Source of the DNA: Anthracocystis setariae
Lineage: Eukaryota; Basidiomycota; Ustilaginomycetes; Ustilaginales; Ustilaginaceae
Assembly: GCA_928724745.1 (NCBI GenBank)
Contig: CAKMXJ010000037.1
Span: 992,001-1,056,000, forward strand
Reading direction: 5' to 3'
Length of the DNA: 64,000 nucleotides
The notes beneath the pieces were generated by a model, which saw nothing but the letters and a program-made list of their open reading frames with translations, made no database searches and was not told the DNA's origin. Below are positions 1 through 9,536 of the stretch, one piece after another; the stretch's first letter is position 1, and the number at the start of each line of letters is the position of its first letter. Made by a program: the position numbers and the translations under genes.

Positions 1-1051
1 TGAGTTGCACCCAGAGACTTCTGACTTGCGTCAAGAATTATTGCTCAAGTATGCGCAGAGCTTGCTGGACGAGCAGGGATTGTGGAGGATCAGTATCGAC
101 TATTTGGCAGTGTGCGGATTGCAGGGACGGAGGAAGATGTCTCATGTCATTTTGTCCGTGCCTTTGGACGGGCCGAATTCAACAGAGGAGGAAGACGACG
201 ACGACGAAGATGCGTATGATGCAATGGACGAAGGAATCGACGGCGGCGAGGGCTCGAAGAAGGCGTCTGGATTGGCGAGGGCGGAACAGGTGCTGCGAGC
301 ATGTTCAGAACACGGACTTGAGTCGGAAGCGCGGGTAGTGTGTCGAAGAATGTCGCGCTCGCTGATGGAGAAAGGACAATACGGTGTGGCGATTGCATAC
401 TGCGTCAGGGCGTCTGACACGGTCTTTATCCGCGCAATTGCCGACCGCATATTAAGCGAATACGTCAGCAAGGGCGCCGAAGCATTCAACCAGATCGTCG
501 ACACTTTTCCCTCGTCGCTCATTTCGCCCACCGACGGTCTCGACTTGAACGGCGACGACATGACCGACGAACACGGCGCCGCACTCAACAAGCACGCACG
601 CAGCTTCTTCTCGAAGCGGCTGGCATTCCTTGCGCGCTTCCGCGATTTCCACCGACTGTATGCCGATGGTCAATGGGCTGCAGCGGCTGGCCTGCTAGTC
701 GAGCTGGTGACTACGGAAGCCGCACCTGAGCGTTTCCTCGCCGTTCTGCTTGTAGATGCGATTCCGTTGTTGGAAGATGGGCAGGCGACATGGTTCGATC
801 GAGCTCAAACCTTTGAGCTGATCCGCATCGTTGAGCGCATCACGAATGCCGTTTCGATGCACGCGGACATGTCGGAACACTTACTGGGCTATCTCGACCA
901 ACTCCTTGGCGTTGGAAGCTCGCAGAAGAAGGCAGCAGAACTCAAGGGACACGCATACTCGGTCAAGGCGTCCGACAAGCTCGATGCAGTAAGGTTGTCA
1001 TTGGCACGCAACTTGGCGCGGGTGGGAGTGATGCAGGTTGGCATTGCTTAA
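1..1051 (+). CDS. NUP85: Nucleoporin Nup85, C-terminal part (5' truncated by window edge)
   Basis: The frame is open from the first bases of the window to a TAA at 1049-1051, so about 349 C-terminal residues are present and the start lies upstream. The protein is alpha-helical and follows the Nup85 family order: a DYLAVC segment, then VRASD, FLARFRDFHRLYADGQW, an LLVDAIPLLEDGQ segment and a terminal LSLARNLARVGV. Nup85 is a scaffold subunit of the Y-shaped (Nup84/Nup107) complex of the nuclear pore. An acidic insert (runs of E and D at about residues 60-75) sits between helices and looks lineage-specific. The family match is by recognition of conserved blocks; no search was run. Confidence 0.9.
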   Translation, partial: ELHPETSDLRQELLLKYAQSLLDEQGLWRISIDYLAVCGLQGRRKMSHVILSVPLDGPNSTEEEDDDDEDAYDAMDEGIDGGEGSKKASGLARAEQVLRACSEHGLESEARVVCRRMSRSLMEKGQYGVAIAYCVRASDTVFIRAIADRILSEYVSKGAEAFNQIVDTFPSSLISPTDGLDLNGDDMTDEHGAALNKHARSFFSKRLAFLARFRDFHRLYADGQWAAAAGLLVELVTTEAAPERFLAVLLVDAIPLLEDGQATWFDRAQTFELIRIVERITNAVSMHADMSEHLLGYLDQLLGVGSSQKKAAELKGHAYSVKASDKLDAVRLSLARNLARVGVMQVGIA

Positions 1052-1473
1052 TGCGTTCGTAGCAATGAAAAGCTTGTATCGTATACCATTGAAAACGTTA
1101 GATGGCAGCTGTGGAGGGCTGAGTGGCTGATCGCTGCGTGGATTGTTGTTTGAGAGTAGTGAGGTGCGCGTACAGAGAGTGAGGTTGGCGGGGCCACATT
1201 AGTTTTTTTTTTTTTTTTTGTCGGGAAAGACGCGCGATTGGTGTCAGAGAGTCGCGTAGAGTGATGCGGCGCAGCGTGACACTGACACTGACACTGACAC
1301 AGCAGAGAACAACAGTTTTGCGTTGCTTTGGCTTTCGGGCCATCCTTGCGACTTGGCTTGATCCGACTCGTCATTCTCTTGACTCTCCTCTCTCATCACC
1401 ATCACCATCACCATCACAGTCACACCGCCTCGCTTTCACCTGCACAAAGCTTGCTTACGTAACAATCTTCCAA
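1052..1473. promoter_or_regulatory. Intergenic: NUP85 3' end and RFC3 promoter/leader
   Basis: No gene is seen. The stretch holds a 17-T tract (1203-1219), four tandem TGACAC units (about 1277-1301) and an ATCACC repeat (about 1395-1417). The frame of RFC3 stays open upstream to an ATG at 1261, but that leader is not conserved-looking. Confidence 0.5.
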
Positions 1474-2508
1474 ATGAGCTCCAAAGGCAAAGCCAAGGCA
1501 GACGATGCCGCAGCGCCATCCAACGCTGTTGACCTCGATCTCCTGCCTTGGGTTGAGAAATACCGACCAGCCACACTAGACGACCTGGTCTCGCATAAAG
1601 ACATCACTTCTACCATCCAGAACTTTATCGACAAGAACCGTCTCCCACATCTCCTCTTCTACGGTCCACCGGGTACCGGTAAAACCTCGACGATCCTCGC
1701 CATGGCGCGCAAGATCTACGGTCCACAATTCCGCAACTCGGTGCTCGAGCTCAACGCCTCTGACGACCGAGGTATCGACGTCGTGCGCGAACAGATCAAA
1801 TCATTCGCCAGCACCAAGAGCGTCTTTAGCTCCAAAGGTGGGTTCAAGCTTATCGTGCTCGACGAAGCCGATGCCATGACCCAAGCTGCCCAAGGCGCAC
1901 TGCGTCGTGTCATCGAACAGTACACCAAGAACGTGCGCTTTTGCATCATCTGCAACTACGTCAACAAGATCATCCCCGCCATCCAATCGCGCTGCACGCG
2001 CTTTCGCTTTAACCCACTCGAACTCGACCAAGTCGAAAACCGTCTCGACCACGTCATCTCCTCCGAAGGCTGCAGCATCACGCAGGACGGCAAAGAGGCG
2101 CTGCTCAAACTCTCGCGCGGCGATATGAGAAGAGCCCTAAACATCCTTCAAGCCTGCCACGCAGCAGCCGAAATCCAAATCGACGAAACCGCCGTCTACA
2201 ATTGCACCGGAAACCCACATCCCGACGATATCGAGGCCGTAATGAAATCCATGATGCACGACGAATTCACAACCGCTTTCAACACCATCTCCCAACTCAA
2301 AACCGCAAAAGGTATCGCCCTAGCAGACATGATCACAGCCGTTTACGACCTCCTAGCAACCATCAAACTCCCAGCAAAATCTAGAATCTACCTCTTGGAT
2401 CACCTAGCACATACCGAACACAGATTGAGCACCGGCGGTTCCGAAAAAATTCAATTGACCGCTCTCTTGGGCGCCGTCAAAGTCGCCGTCCAACTCTCGC
2501 AAGCATAG
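1474..2508 (+). CDS. RFC3: Replication factor C subunit 3 (clamp loader; human RFC5 type)
   Basis: This 344-residue AAA+ ATPase belongs to the heteropentameric RFC complex that loads PCNA onto primer-template DNA. It begins LLPWVEKYRPATLDDL, has Walker A GPPGTGKT (about residue 64), the sensor block LNASDDRGIDVVR, Walker B LDEADAM (about residue 129), the SRC arginine finger SRCTRFRF (about residue 170) and the GDMRRALNILQ sensor 2. Length and motif spacing match yeast Rfc3 (340 aa) better than Rfc2, Rfc4 or Rfc5. The ATG at 1474 was chosen because conserved sequence begins about 18 residues later; the frame is open for 71 codons upstream without family similarity. No intron is needed. Confidence 0.95.
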   Translation: MSSKGKAKADDAAAPSNAVDLDLLPWVEKYRPATLDDLVSHKDITSTIQNFIDKNRLPHLLFYGPPGTGKTSTILAMARKIYGPQFRNSVLELNASDDRGIDVVREQIKSFASTKSVFSSKGGFKLIVLDEADAMTQAAQGALRRVIEQYTKNVRFCIICNYVNKIIPAIQSRCTRFRFNPLELDQVENRLDHVISSEGCSITQDGKEALLKLSRGDMRRALNILQACHAAAEIQIDETAVYNCTGNPHPDDIEAVMKSMMHDEFTTAFNTISQLKTAKGIALADMITAVYDLLATIKLPAKSRIYLLDHLAHTEHRLSTGGSEKIQLTALLGAVKVAVQLSQA

Positions 2509-2697
2509 ATTCCATTCCATTTCACCTCGCTCCCCCCCCCGCATGCAACATTTGCTCATTTGGCACACATCACATCCTAAATCAGGCAGTCTTATGAGAC
2601 AGCATGCAAATGAACCAACTCCCAGTAGTGGATGTTTCGCAACCATACTATACTGTACTGTACTGTACAGTGAGCCATTTGAAAGCCGCGTTACAAA
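2509..2697. other. Short convergent intergenic with TGTAC repeats
   Basis: This is the 3' flank shared by RFC3 and the AMP deaminase gene. It contains a run of overlapping TACTGTAC units ending in a palindromic ACTGTACAGT (2653-2672) and a C9 run. Both genes must terminate here. Confidence 0.4.
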
Positions 2698-5556
2698 TCA
2701 AGCAGTGCCAGGCATCTGACTCTGCCAAACCAGGTCCAACTCCTCCCTCAACGTCTCCTCTCTAAACCTCAACCTAATGTCAGGCACGTTGCTCTTGGCC
2801 ACCACATTGCCCCTCGGTCCTGGCAATTGAAAATTTGGCCCCAACCAATGCCGCTTGATCTCCATCTCCCAGCCTGACTGCAGCACCGAGTTGCGTGCCA
2901 ACTCGCACATGTCCGCCGGCGTCAGCTTGTAAATCTGCGTCGCAACCGAGTACTCCTCCAACAACGGTTCCTTGGACAGGTGGAACTGCAGCGGATCATC
3001 CGTCGAGATCGACACATTCATTCCAAGCTTGAGGAATTTCGGGAACGGGTTTCGCTCGTACGTCAAGAACAGCGCATTGTTCGACAGAGGCGACATGGCC
3101 AGCCCGATCTGCTTGAGATAGTACAGATACTGCAGCGCCGGAACCTTGCGCAGCAGGATTCCGTGCGAAATCGACTGCGAAGTCAAGAACGCAGCCGCCA
3201 TATGGTCGGTATCCCCAGCCTCACCAGCGTGAGGCCGAAGAACAAACGTGTTGAAACCACGCTGCCTTCGCCACTGGTTCAGACTGGAAATGTTGGCAAA
3301 CATGTAGTACAGCCAGTAGTTGTAAGGTGGGCTATCCTTGAAATCCCAAAGGCTCGGCACGGGGAACTTCTTGTGAACGCGGCGCTCCACTTTGCTTTCG
3401 TCGTCGACCAGGTCGAAACCGACAACGCGCTGCAGGAAGACGTGAAGCTTCGGCTGACTTTGTGGATTTCGCGTCACCTCGAACAGCGGCTCGAACACGT
3501 TGCGGATGATTTGCTCGAAGTTGTCGACCGTCCCGTTGGCCTTGTAGACATCGTAGAGACGGGGCACCTGAATAAGCCATCGAACGTTGGGACTAAAGAG
3601 GCCATTGTCAACGACCCAGCTAGCAAGTTTGTCCCACTCCTGCCTGGTCCTGCCGTAGATCGACACACGATACTCGGCCATCTGGTACTTGCTCTGCTCC
3701 AAGTCGTTCATGATTTCCTTGGTCAACTCGGCCAAGTACCTTCCTTTGATGAGATTGTCGGTTTTCAGAAAGATTTCACGAAGGCGCGATTCACCCATGG
3801 GATTGTACTTGAGGTTGAACTTGTCGAATCGGTGAAAAGCGTCCTGATGAGCGTGCATGTCGAGTGTGTCAATGCTCAAATCGTAAGCGGTAAGCTTGAG
3901 CGATTCGAACACTTGCTGCAGGGTAAGCGACTTGCCATCACGGTTGATGACGACGTCGTCGGGGAAACGCTTGATCTTTGCCTTGATAAAGCGCAGCAGA
4001 TGCTTCTGGTTCATGGACGCACTGTGGTGGACGTGGGTGTCCACTTTGCGGACATTGTAGAAGTCACGGTGAGGGACGCGCTTCATGTCGGCAAGCTCGC
4101 GATATTCGTTGAGCAGGAAGTAGAGGTTCCACTTGCTTTCGAGGTACTTGAGTCGACGCCAGGCGAAACTCTTGACGGGGCCATCGGAAATGACACTGAG
4201 CAGGTAGTCGAGGTCCTTGAAGTACTCGCGGATGGTTGGAATCGAGAAGAGCGGAGCCTTCCTAACGGTACCGCTCGGGGTGGTGGCAGGTACATGATCG
4301 TCGACGTTCAAATTCGGGGTGGAGAGCGCAGAAGGCGCTTCACCATGGTAGACCTGGATGACACCGGTCTCATCCATGTGCCAAGTGATGTCGGTACCGT
4401 CTCGAGCATGCTTACCGGGGACCGCAATGTCCTCTTCGCGGTACTGACCAGGCCTACCGCCTGTGCTCTCCAGAAGAGCCTGAGCGGCCTGGGCATTGGC
4501 TGGACTGGCGGGGGGGATGGGAGGTGGAAGAGGGTTGACAGAAGTGGGGCGAACGACGAAGGACGACTCAGGGGGAGGATTGAAGAGCTCCCAATGAGGA
4601 CGCGGGGGAGCGGGATAGATGCGCCACGGCTTTGGTCTGCCAGTCTGTTCATCCAAGGATGATCCGTCTATCTTGATCGAACCTTCGGCCACAGGCGCGG
4701 TAGCGTGCTGCGGTACTTGTTCGCCTTTGGCGGCTGCTTGACGTGCACAGTACTCTGCATCCCAATTCTTGGGGTTGTCTTGCATGTCACCCTGTAGAGA
4801 AGCGCCCATGTACTTGTTCCTGAGCTTGAGACAGGTCTGAAGGCTTGTGTACAACGCTCGCAACTCGCTCGAAAGCTCCGGGTGAACAGCAACGTTGGAA
4901 GCGCTCAGGGTAGAATCAGCGTCGTTGCGTTGTGCCACCAGGCCGTGAGGTGCAGCACCGAGACCGGCTGCGGCAGCTGCAGCTTCGGCGGGCGAAGCAG
5001 CAAAGTTAGTGTGATCGTTGGCGATGAGAAGATTGGTGGGTTTGGGGATCGAGGCTGGAGCAGGAGCAGGAGCAGGATCGTGGAAGATGGTGGCGACGTT
5101 GGGCGGAGGAACGTGTGTGCCATCTCCCGAAAAGTCGAGGTCTGCATTGGATCTTCGCTCGTCGGTGAGTGATCCGGCGGAGAAAACAGAGGACCTCTCG
5201 GCCAGGGAAGAGGATGTGAGCGTAGGCTCTAGCTCATGCTGAGACGAAGCAGTAAAGGAGCCTTGGAGACGAGTAGGGATATCGATTGCAGGCGAGGCTT
5301 GGTGAGAGGACGAGATGCGTCGGTGAGCCCAGTAGTGACCATCGGATTCATGGAGGCGCTTCTCGTCAGCCTCAGAGTAGTGGGAAGCATCTGCGCGGGT
5401 GGCAGGTGGAGTTCCTGGGGAGGCGGCATCGACTTCGAACGGGTTGCGGTCACTGGATGCAGGCGAAGAGTCGCGAGTAGAAGAGTGGATCGACAGATTC
5501 TTGGCCACAGTGGAAAGGTCGCCGTCGGCACCGTTGGGCCTCCTAGTGCCGCACAT
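2698..5556 (-). CDS. AMD1: AMP deaminase
   Basis: AMP deaminase converts AMP to IMP and ammonia in the purine nucleotide cycle. The protein has 952 residues. The N-terminal third is low-complexity and serine-rich, as in fungal orthologues. The catalytic half carries [20 protein letters not shown] (about residue 505; zinc-binding histidines), the HAGEAGD block (about residue 774) and [11 protein letters not shown] (about residue 853), all hallmark adenosine/AMP deaminase metal and catalytic motifs. I chose the ATG at 5556 because the frame upstream of it to 5595 contains only a GTG. It faces the Spc34-like gene across a shared promoter and converges on RFC3. No introns are apparent. Confidence 0.95.
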   Translation of the reverse strand: MCGTRRPNGADGDLSTVAKNLSIHSSTRDSSPASSDRNPFEVDAASPGTPPATRADASHYSEADEKRLHESDGHYWAHRRISSSHQASPAIDIPTRLQGSFTASSQHELEPTLTSSSLAERSSVFSAGSLTDERRSNADLDFSGDGTHVPPPNVATIFHDPAPAPAPASIPKPTNLLIANDHTNFAASPAEAAAAAAGLGAAPHGLVAQRNDADSTLSASNVAVHPELSSELRALYTSLQTCLKLRNKYMGASLQGDMQDNPKNWDAEYCARQAAAKGEQVPQHATAPVAEGSIKIDGSSLDEQTGRPKPWRIYPAPPRPHWELFNPPPESSFVVRPTSVNPLPPPIPPASPANAQAAQALLESTGGRPGQYREEDIAVPGKHARDGTDITWHMDETGVIQVYHGEAPSALSTPNLNVDDHVPATTPSGTVRKAPLFSIPTIREYFKDLDYLLSVISDGPVKSFAWRRLKYLESKWNLYFLLNEYRELADMKRVPHRDFYNVRKVDTHVHHSASMNQKHLLRFIKAKIKRFPDDVVINRDGKSLTLQQVFESLKLTAYDLSIDTLDMHAHQDAFHRFDKFNLKYNPMGESRLREIFLKTDNLIKGRYLAELTKEIMNDLEQSKYQMAEYRVSIYGRTRQEWDKLASWVVDNGLFSPNVRWLIQVPRLYDVYKANGTVDNFEQIIRNVFEPLFEVTRNPQSQPKLHVFLQRVVGFDLVDDESKVERRVHKKFPVPSLWDFKDSPPYNYWLYYMFANISSLNQWRRQRGFNTFVLRPHAGEAGDTDHMAAAFLTSQSISHGILLRKVPALQYLYYLKQIGLAMSPLSNNALFLTYERNPFPKFLKLGMNVSISTDDPLQFHLSKEPLLEEYSVATQIYKLTPADMCELARNSVLQSGWEMEIKRHWLGPNFQLPGPRGNVVAKSNVPDIRLRFREETLREELDLVWQSQMPGTA

Positions 5557-6108
5557 GGTACGTGTGGAGCAATGGTCTCTTGGCGCCGTTATCACGAACG
5601 GGTGCGGAAGGTAAATAAATAGAATAAGTTAGTAAGGACGTACAAGCCGAACGAGTCAAGTAACATCGAGGTGGGAGCCGTGACCAAAGATGGAGCACGA
5701 AAGTGTTTGATTCAAAAGACGCCGACGACAAGGGCAACGGAACAGATAACGTCTTGGCTATTTTATAGGCGCATCGACGAGAGTGCAGCACGAAAAAAAC
5801 TCAGCCTTTCGGACATGGCCGAACGCTCTCAGAGTCGCGGTGCTTCTCGGTCGAGAAAAGACAGTAGTAGTAGTGCGAGGTCCGACGCGTCTCACCAACG
5901 ATTCACCACGCGACGAGGCTGGAAAACACACACACACACACACACCTCGGATTGTCCGAACAACACTTTTGCATCGCATCGCATCGCATCGCATCGGGCC
6001 CATTGGCCCACCGAAAAAAAAGAACAACACTTGAGCAAGCTGAGCCAACATGTGAGCGCGCATCATGCTTTCTTGCTACCAACATCAACCCTGTTCATCC
6101 ATGCCAAC
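5557..6108. promoter_or_regulatory. Divergent promoter between AMD1 and the Spc34-like gene
   Basis: About 550 bp without a convincing gene. It holds a CA dinucleotide repeat (about 5926-5945) and five tandem GCATC units (5971-5995) followed by an A-run, just ahead of the rightward start at 6109. The rightward frame happens to be open here, but the sequence is repeat-derived. Confidence 0.45.
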
Positions 6109-8019
6109 ATGGACAACGCTCTCCAGTCGCTTACCAACACGCTCGACGCCATCAACTCTCGACAGGCTGCTGCTCGAAAGCGCGCCAGGAAGGGTGGCGA
6201 TGCTACTCCCTTCACCTCGGCCGTCTTGAACCGCGAAAGACTCGATATCTATACCTACATTCGTGATGCCGACTATCAGACCGAAACCAGTCTCTTCTGG
6301 TATCCTCCCGTGCCCCAGTCAGCTTCGTCATCGCGTGCGGGCCCCAGCTCGTCCAACCATCGCGCCACCCATGGCGCATCTAGTCGCTCCAACACTGCTG
6401 GCCACATAGCTGAAGACGCTAATGAGGCAGATCTTCTGCTCGCTCCTCGCTTGCCCGAGCCGCGACATGTTGCGCCGCCAACTCCTTTGCGCAATGCCAA
6501 CGTCTCTACCCAACAAGCGTTCAAGTCGCAAAACGATCAAACCGTCGACCCGCGCGTGTTACTCCTTGCAGCTCAGCGTCTCAACGACACTTGCGGCAGG
6601 GCAAGCAGGACCCGAAAGCAGATCAAGGCACTCATCAAGACTCACGAAAACCTCATCCAAGACATCAGCAGATACGAACAACAGATCCGTCAATCTCAAG
6701 CCGAGCTTAACGCCTCTGCTCAAGCTAAGCCGATCGGTGCCCCTCAAAACGCATCGTCCGACTCCGACATGCCTCATTTCGACGACGCTGGCGCCGATTC
6801 TGGCGCAAGCCAGCTACAGTCGCAACTTTCACAAGTCGAACAGAGCATCCAAAACGAGCAACTCGAAATCCTCGCGCTCGGTGAGATGATCGAAGAGCTA
6901 CGACAGGCGCGTTCCGACTGGCAAAAGCAAGAGCTCGAGAGGCAACAAAATGCTCAGGCTGCGCTTCAAGCCGAGAGATCTCAACCTAAGCAACAAGCAC
7001 CTCGTCGCTCTCTCGTACACACGTCCTTGGTCAGACCCGATCCCACCGAAGTCGTTCAACAAGAAGCCCTACACCAACCTAGTCTCGCTGCCCAAGAGGA
7101 TGAGGATGAGGATGAGGACGAGGACGAGGACTTGCTTGACAGCAGAGCCGATTTGACGCACGATTTCGAGCACACCCAAGAGCAAGCGCAGCATTCCATG
7201 TCCTCCCCCGAATCGCACTATGCCGAGGACGCGCCGCAACAAGATGTCTCTGATGCAACAACGCATCACGACACCTCTGTCGCTCGATCGGTGGACGAAG
7301 ATCATCACGCCAATGATCTTACCGTCCAGCAACATCACGAGTCCGAGGTCTTCCAGTCTAGAGACGTTATGGCCGACACCTCGGCAGCTATCGACCCTCT
7401 CGAGATTGTAGAGCAAACCGTATCTGAACCAGCGCCGGAACCAGTTCAAGAACCTAGGACATCCCACCTTGCCATCTCGAAACAGCAGAGCTCCCATGAG
7501 CTCGAGAGGGTCACTCAGAAGGTCTGGCAAGTGTTTGGAGACGCACTCCGATCGGTGGCACCGGAACGTGAGAGTGCCGACTACTTGGATACCCTCGAGA
7601 TTCTCAAATCACTCCTGACCGGTGGCGACAAACCTAATGCGGGCGACTACTCTGTTGGCTCAGTCCAAACTTGTTCCACCGTTTCTACGGCGATGAGTGA
7701 AGCTTCAGCTGCAATTTCTGCGCAGCTCACTCCCGATGTTCTCATGACCGCGTTCGTCATCTTCCAGATGCTTGTCTCGGAGGAACCCCACCGCATGAAC
7801 ATTGATCAACTCAAGGTACGCAGCCACGAATGGTGGTCTACGTCCGGTAAGCAGACTTGGCTGCACTCGCGATCGCATGACGATCACGACGTACCCGCTA
7901 GCATCGAAGCCTTTGAGGATGGTCAAAACTTGGCGAGAAAGGCCACTTACGGCATGATCTCCAAGCAGCTTTTTGCCATCAAGCGACAAAAGGGGGTCGG
8001 TCTCGTCGGATTCGCCTAA
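6109..8019 (+). CDS. Probable DASH complex subunit Spc34 homologue with long C-terminal extension
   Basis: This 636-residue protein starts with a short helix (residues 1-20), then FTSAVLNRERLDIYTYIRD and an LFWYPP block. That resembles the N-terminal FxNALL...IRDxxxxExxLF signature of Spc34, a subunit of the DASH/Dam1 ring that couples kinetochores to microtubules. A coiled coil follows (about residues 150-265), similar in register to the Spc34 helical region. An acidic DE-repeat (about residue 328) and a separate C-terminal domain of about 190 residues ending GLVGFA have no counterpart that I recognise; yeast Spc34 is only 295 aa. The ATG at 6109 is the first one adjoining conserved sequence. 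The assignment is an inference from weak motifs. Confidence 0.5.
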   Translation: MDNALQSLTNTLDAINSRQAAARKRARKGGDATPFTSAVLNRERLDIYTYIRDADYQTETSLFWYPPVPQSASSSRAGPSSSNHRATHGASSRSNTAGHIAEDANEADLLLAPRLPEPRHVAPPTPLRNANVSTQQAFKSQNDQTVDPRVLLLAAQRLNDTCGRASRTRKQIKALIKTHENLIQDISRYEQQIRQSQAELNASAQAKPIGAPQNASSDSDMPHFDDAGADSGASQLQSQLSQVEQSIQNEQLEILALGEMIEELRQARSDWQKQELERQQNAQAALQAERSQPKQQAPRRSLVHTSLVRPDPTEVVQQEALHQPSLAAQEDEDEDEDEDEDLLDSRADLTHDFEHTQEQAQHSMSSPESHYAEDAPQQDVSDATTHHDTSVARSVDEDHHANDLTVQQHHESEVFQSRDVMADTSAAIDPLEIVEQTVSEPAPEPVQEPRTSHLAISKQQSSHELERVTQKVWQVFGDALRSVAPERESADYLDTLEILKSLLTGGDKPNAGDYSVGSVQTCSTVSTAMSEASAAISAQLTPDVLMTAFVIFQMLVSEEPHRMNIDQLKVRSHEWWSTSGKQTWLHSRSHDDHDVPASIEAFEDGQNLARKATYGMISKQLFAIKRQKGVGLVGFA

Positions 8020-8166
8020 GTTTCCCTGCCACTTGACGCAATGGTGCAGTAGAGGTGTATGCGATTTGTGTTGGTTGTCGCGGGTATCTATGAATACTAT
8101 CTATCTATCTTGCCTACTGTACAAGCTCGTCATGATTTTCTGTCGGTTCGCGATTCGATCTGTCTG

Positions 8167-9043
8167 TCAATGCTCGCTCGTGAGAATTCCTACCATAGCG
8201 GTATCGAGCATGGGATCGATGTTGACCCACGAATGTGTGAGGGCTGTGAGGATCAAGTGTGAAGCGGCAAGAGGATTAGGGTCAGAAAACAACCAACTTT
8301 CATGCCGGCGAACGAGACAAACGAGACCAGCGCCAAAACTTACCGAACAATCTGGTGCCGTCGCGTCCGGCCACACGCATCAGCTCGTCCTGCCCGCCCG
8401 GATGGAATGGGAGATAAGGCGTGATGTTGTACACCTTTCCGTAGAAAGCCGACCAGGCATCGTCGCGCGTGTTGTGCTTCTTGAGCTCGGACGGTGTCAC
8501 TCTCAACAATGTTGTGACGCCGCCTCGAAGGTCAGTGGAGCTCTTGAGACGAGCCCAATCGAGCGGGCTACAGCCTGGTGCAAGTGCGACCTTGTTGCGT
8601 TTGCTTTGTGCGCCTCTCACTCCTGATGCGCCACCGATACCCACGGGTGCGGTCAATGCCGAGGTAGATGGGGGCGCAGCGAGTCCGCCGCTGCGAGGAG
8701 GTGCCAAGCTGGATGGTGGGGGCATGAGTGTGCTCGATGCTGATGCTGTTGGACGAGGCGCAACCGACTGTAAGAAGGAGGCTACCTTGGATGGCGCCCT
8801 TTCAGCCGTGGTCGCCGTCGTATTGCTCGCAGTGGAGCCTTGTCTCTGTGCGCTGTTCAAGCTTGGAAATGCTGGTGGCGCATCAATGTCGTCCAGAGAA
8901 ACCACTGCTTCGTGAAAAGTTTCCTCTTCTGATCCGGTATCGCTGCTAACATCGTCACTCACACTAGAGATAACGATGTTGTCCAGATTGATGCTCGAGA
9001 GCTCTGCGGTACCTGCAGTTAGCGCCGCCGCCGTCATCTCCAT
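8167..9043 (-). CDS. Cytochrome b5 heme-binding domain protein (two exons)
   Basis: Exon 1 is 9043-8344 and exon 2 is 8243-8167, separated by a 100 bp intron (8343-8244) with donor GTAAGT and acceptor CTCACAG. Splicing gives 258 residues. The N-terminal two thirds are Ser/Pro/Ala-rich and probably disordered. The C-terminal domain reads SELKKHNTRDDAWSAFYGKV, LPFHPGGQDEL, AGRDGTRLF and, across the junction, THSWVNID and VGIL. HPGG and the THSWVN histidine are the expected axial heme ligands. The fold resembles Irc21-type soluble cytochrome b5 proteins, which have no membrane anchor. Without splicing the domain would lack its second histidine, which supports the intron. The ATG at 9037 is an alternative start. 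Confidence 0.85.
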
Positions 9044-9536
9044 TGCAGCCGATCGATGTGCGGACGGTTGCAGTCAGGGCAGCAACATGAGGAGGAAGGG
9101 CTTCAATCACCTAAAAACAATTCAACAGCTGAGTTTGGCCAAGTCCACGTAATTGTGAATCAGCAAATTCAGCTGTCAGATTGTTGTTGTTGTTGTTGTT
9201 TTGAGCTGAGCGTTTCTTGACGCCGCTGCATGAGACGGAATTGCCGACATGCACACGTCGTGGCGGTGCGCCGGCCAATCCCATGCTCACACTATAATAA
9301 TACCACTGGGAACATTTGCACAGAGACACGGCAAGGAGTGACATGACGATTTGATGGCACGCTGTGACCAATGCAACTCGGCTTCTCGTAGTAGTAACGA
9401 GCATCCATCCCACCACCTCCTCTTGCGAACACCATCTCACTCCCCAACCCATACCCTTTTCGCCCCTCGCCCCTCTCGCTTGTTACCCAACTGCTCGTGG
9501 CCACCCTCCCACCAAAAGGGTCAACAGCACATCAGA
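9044..9536. promoter_or_regulatory. Divergent promoter between the cytochrome b5 gene and HSE1
   Basis: Nothing coding is recognised. It contains a TTG trinucleotide repeat (9181-9201) and a pyrimidine-rich leader (about 9405-9520) immediately before the HSE1 start. Confidence 0.45.

Noticed and set aside
1261..1473. In-frame 71-codon extension of RFC3 that looks basic and could mimic a mitochondrial presequence
   Set aside because: It is built from TGACAC and ATCACC repeats and pyrimidine-rich leader; RFC family similarity starts only after the ATG at 1474.
2980..4662. A 560-codon open frame on the plus strand opposite the AMP deaminase gene
   Set aside because: It is a shadow of the G/C-rich codon pattern of the real gene; its translation shows no family and the opposite strand has clear catalytic motifs.
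5671..6108. Open frame upstream of the Spc34-like start
   Set aside because: It is mostly CA and GCATC repeat sequence translated as HTHTHT and SHRIASHR; the ATG at 6109 directly precedes conserved sequence.
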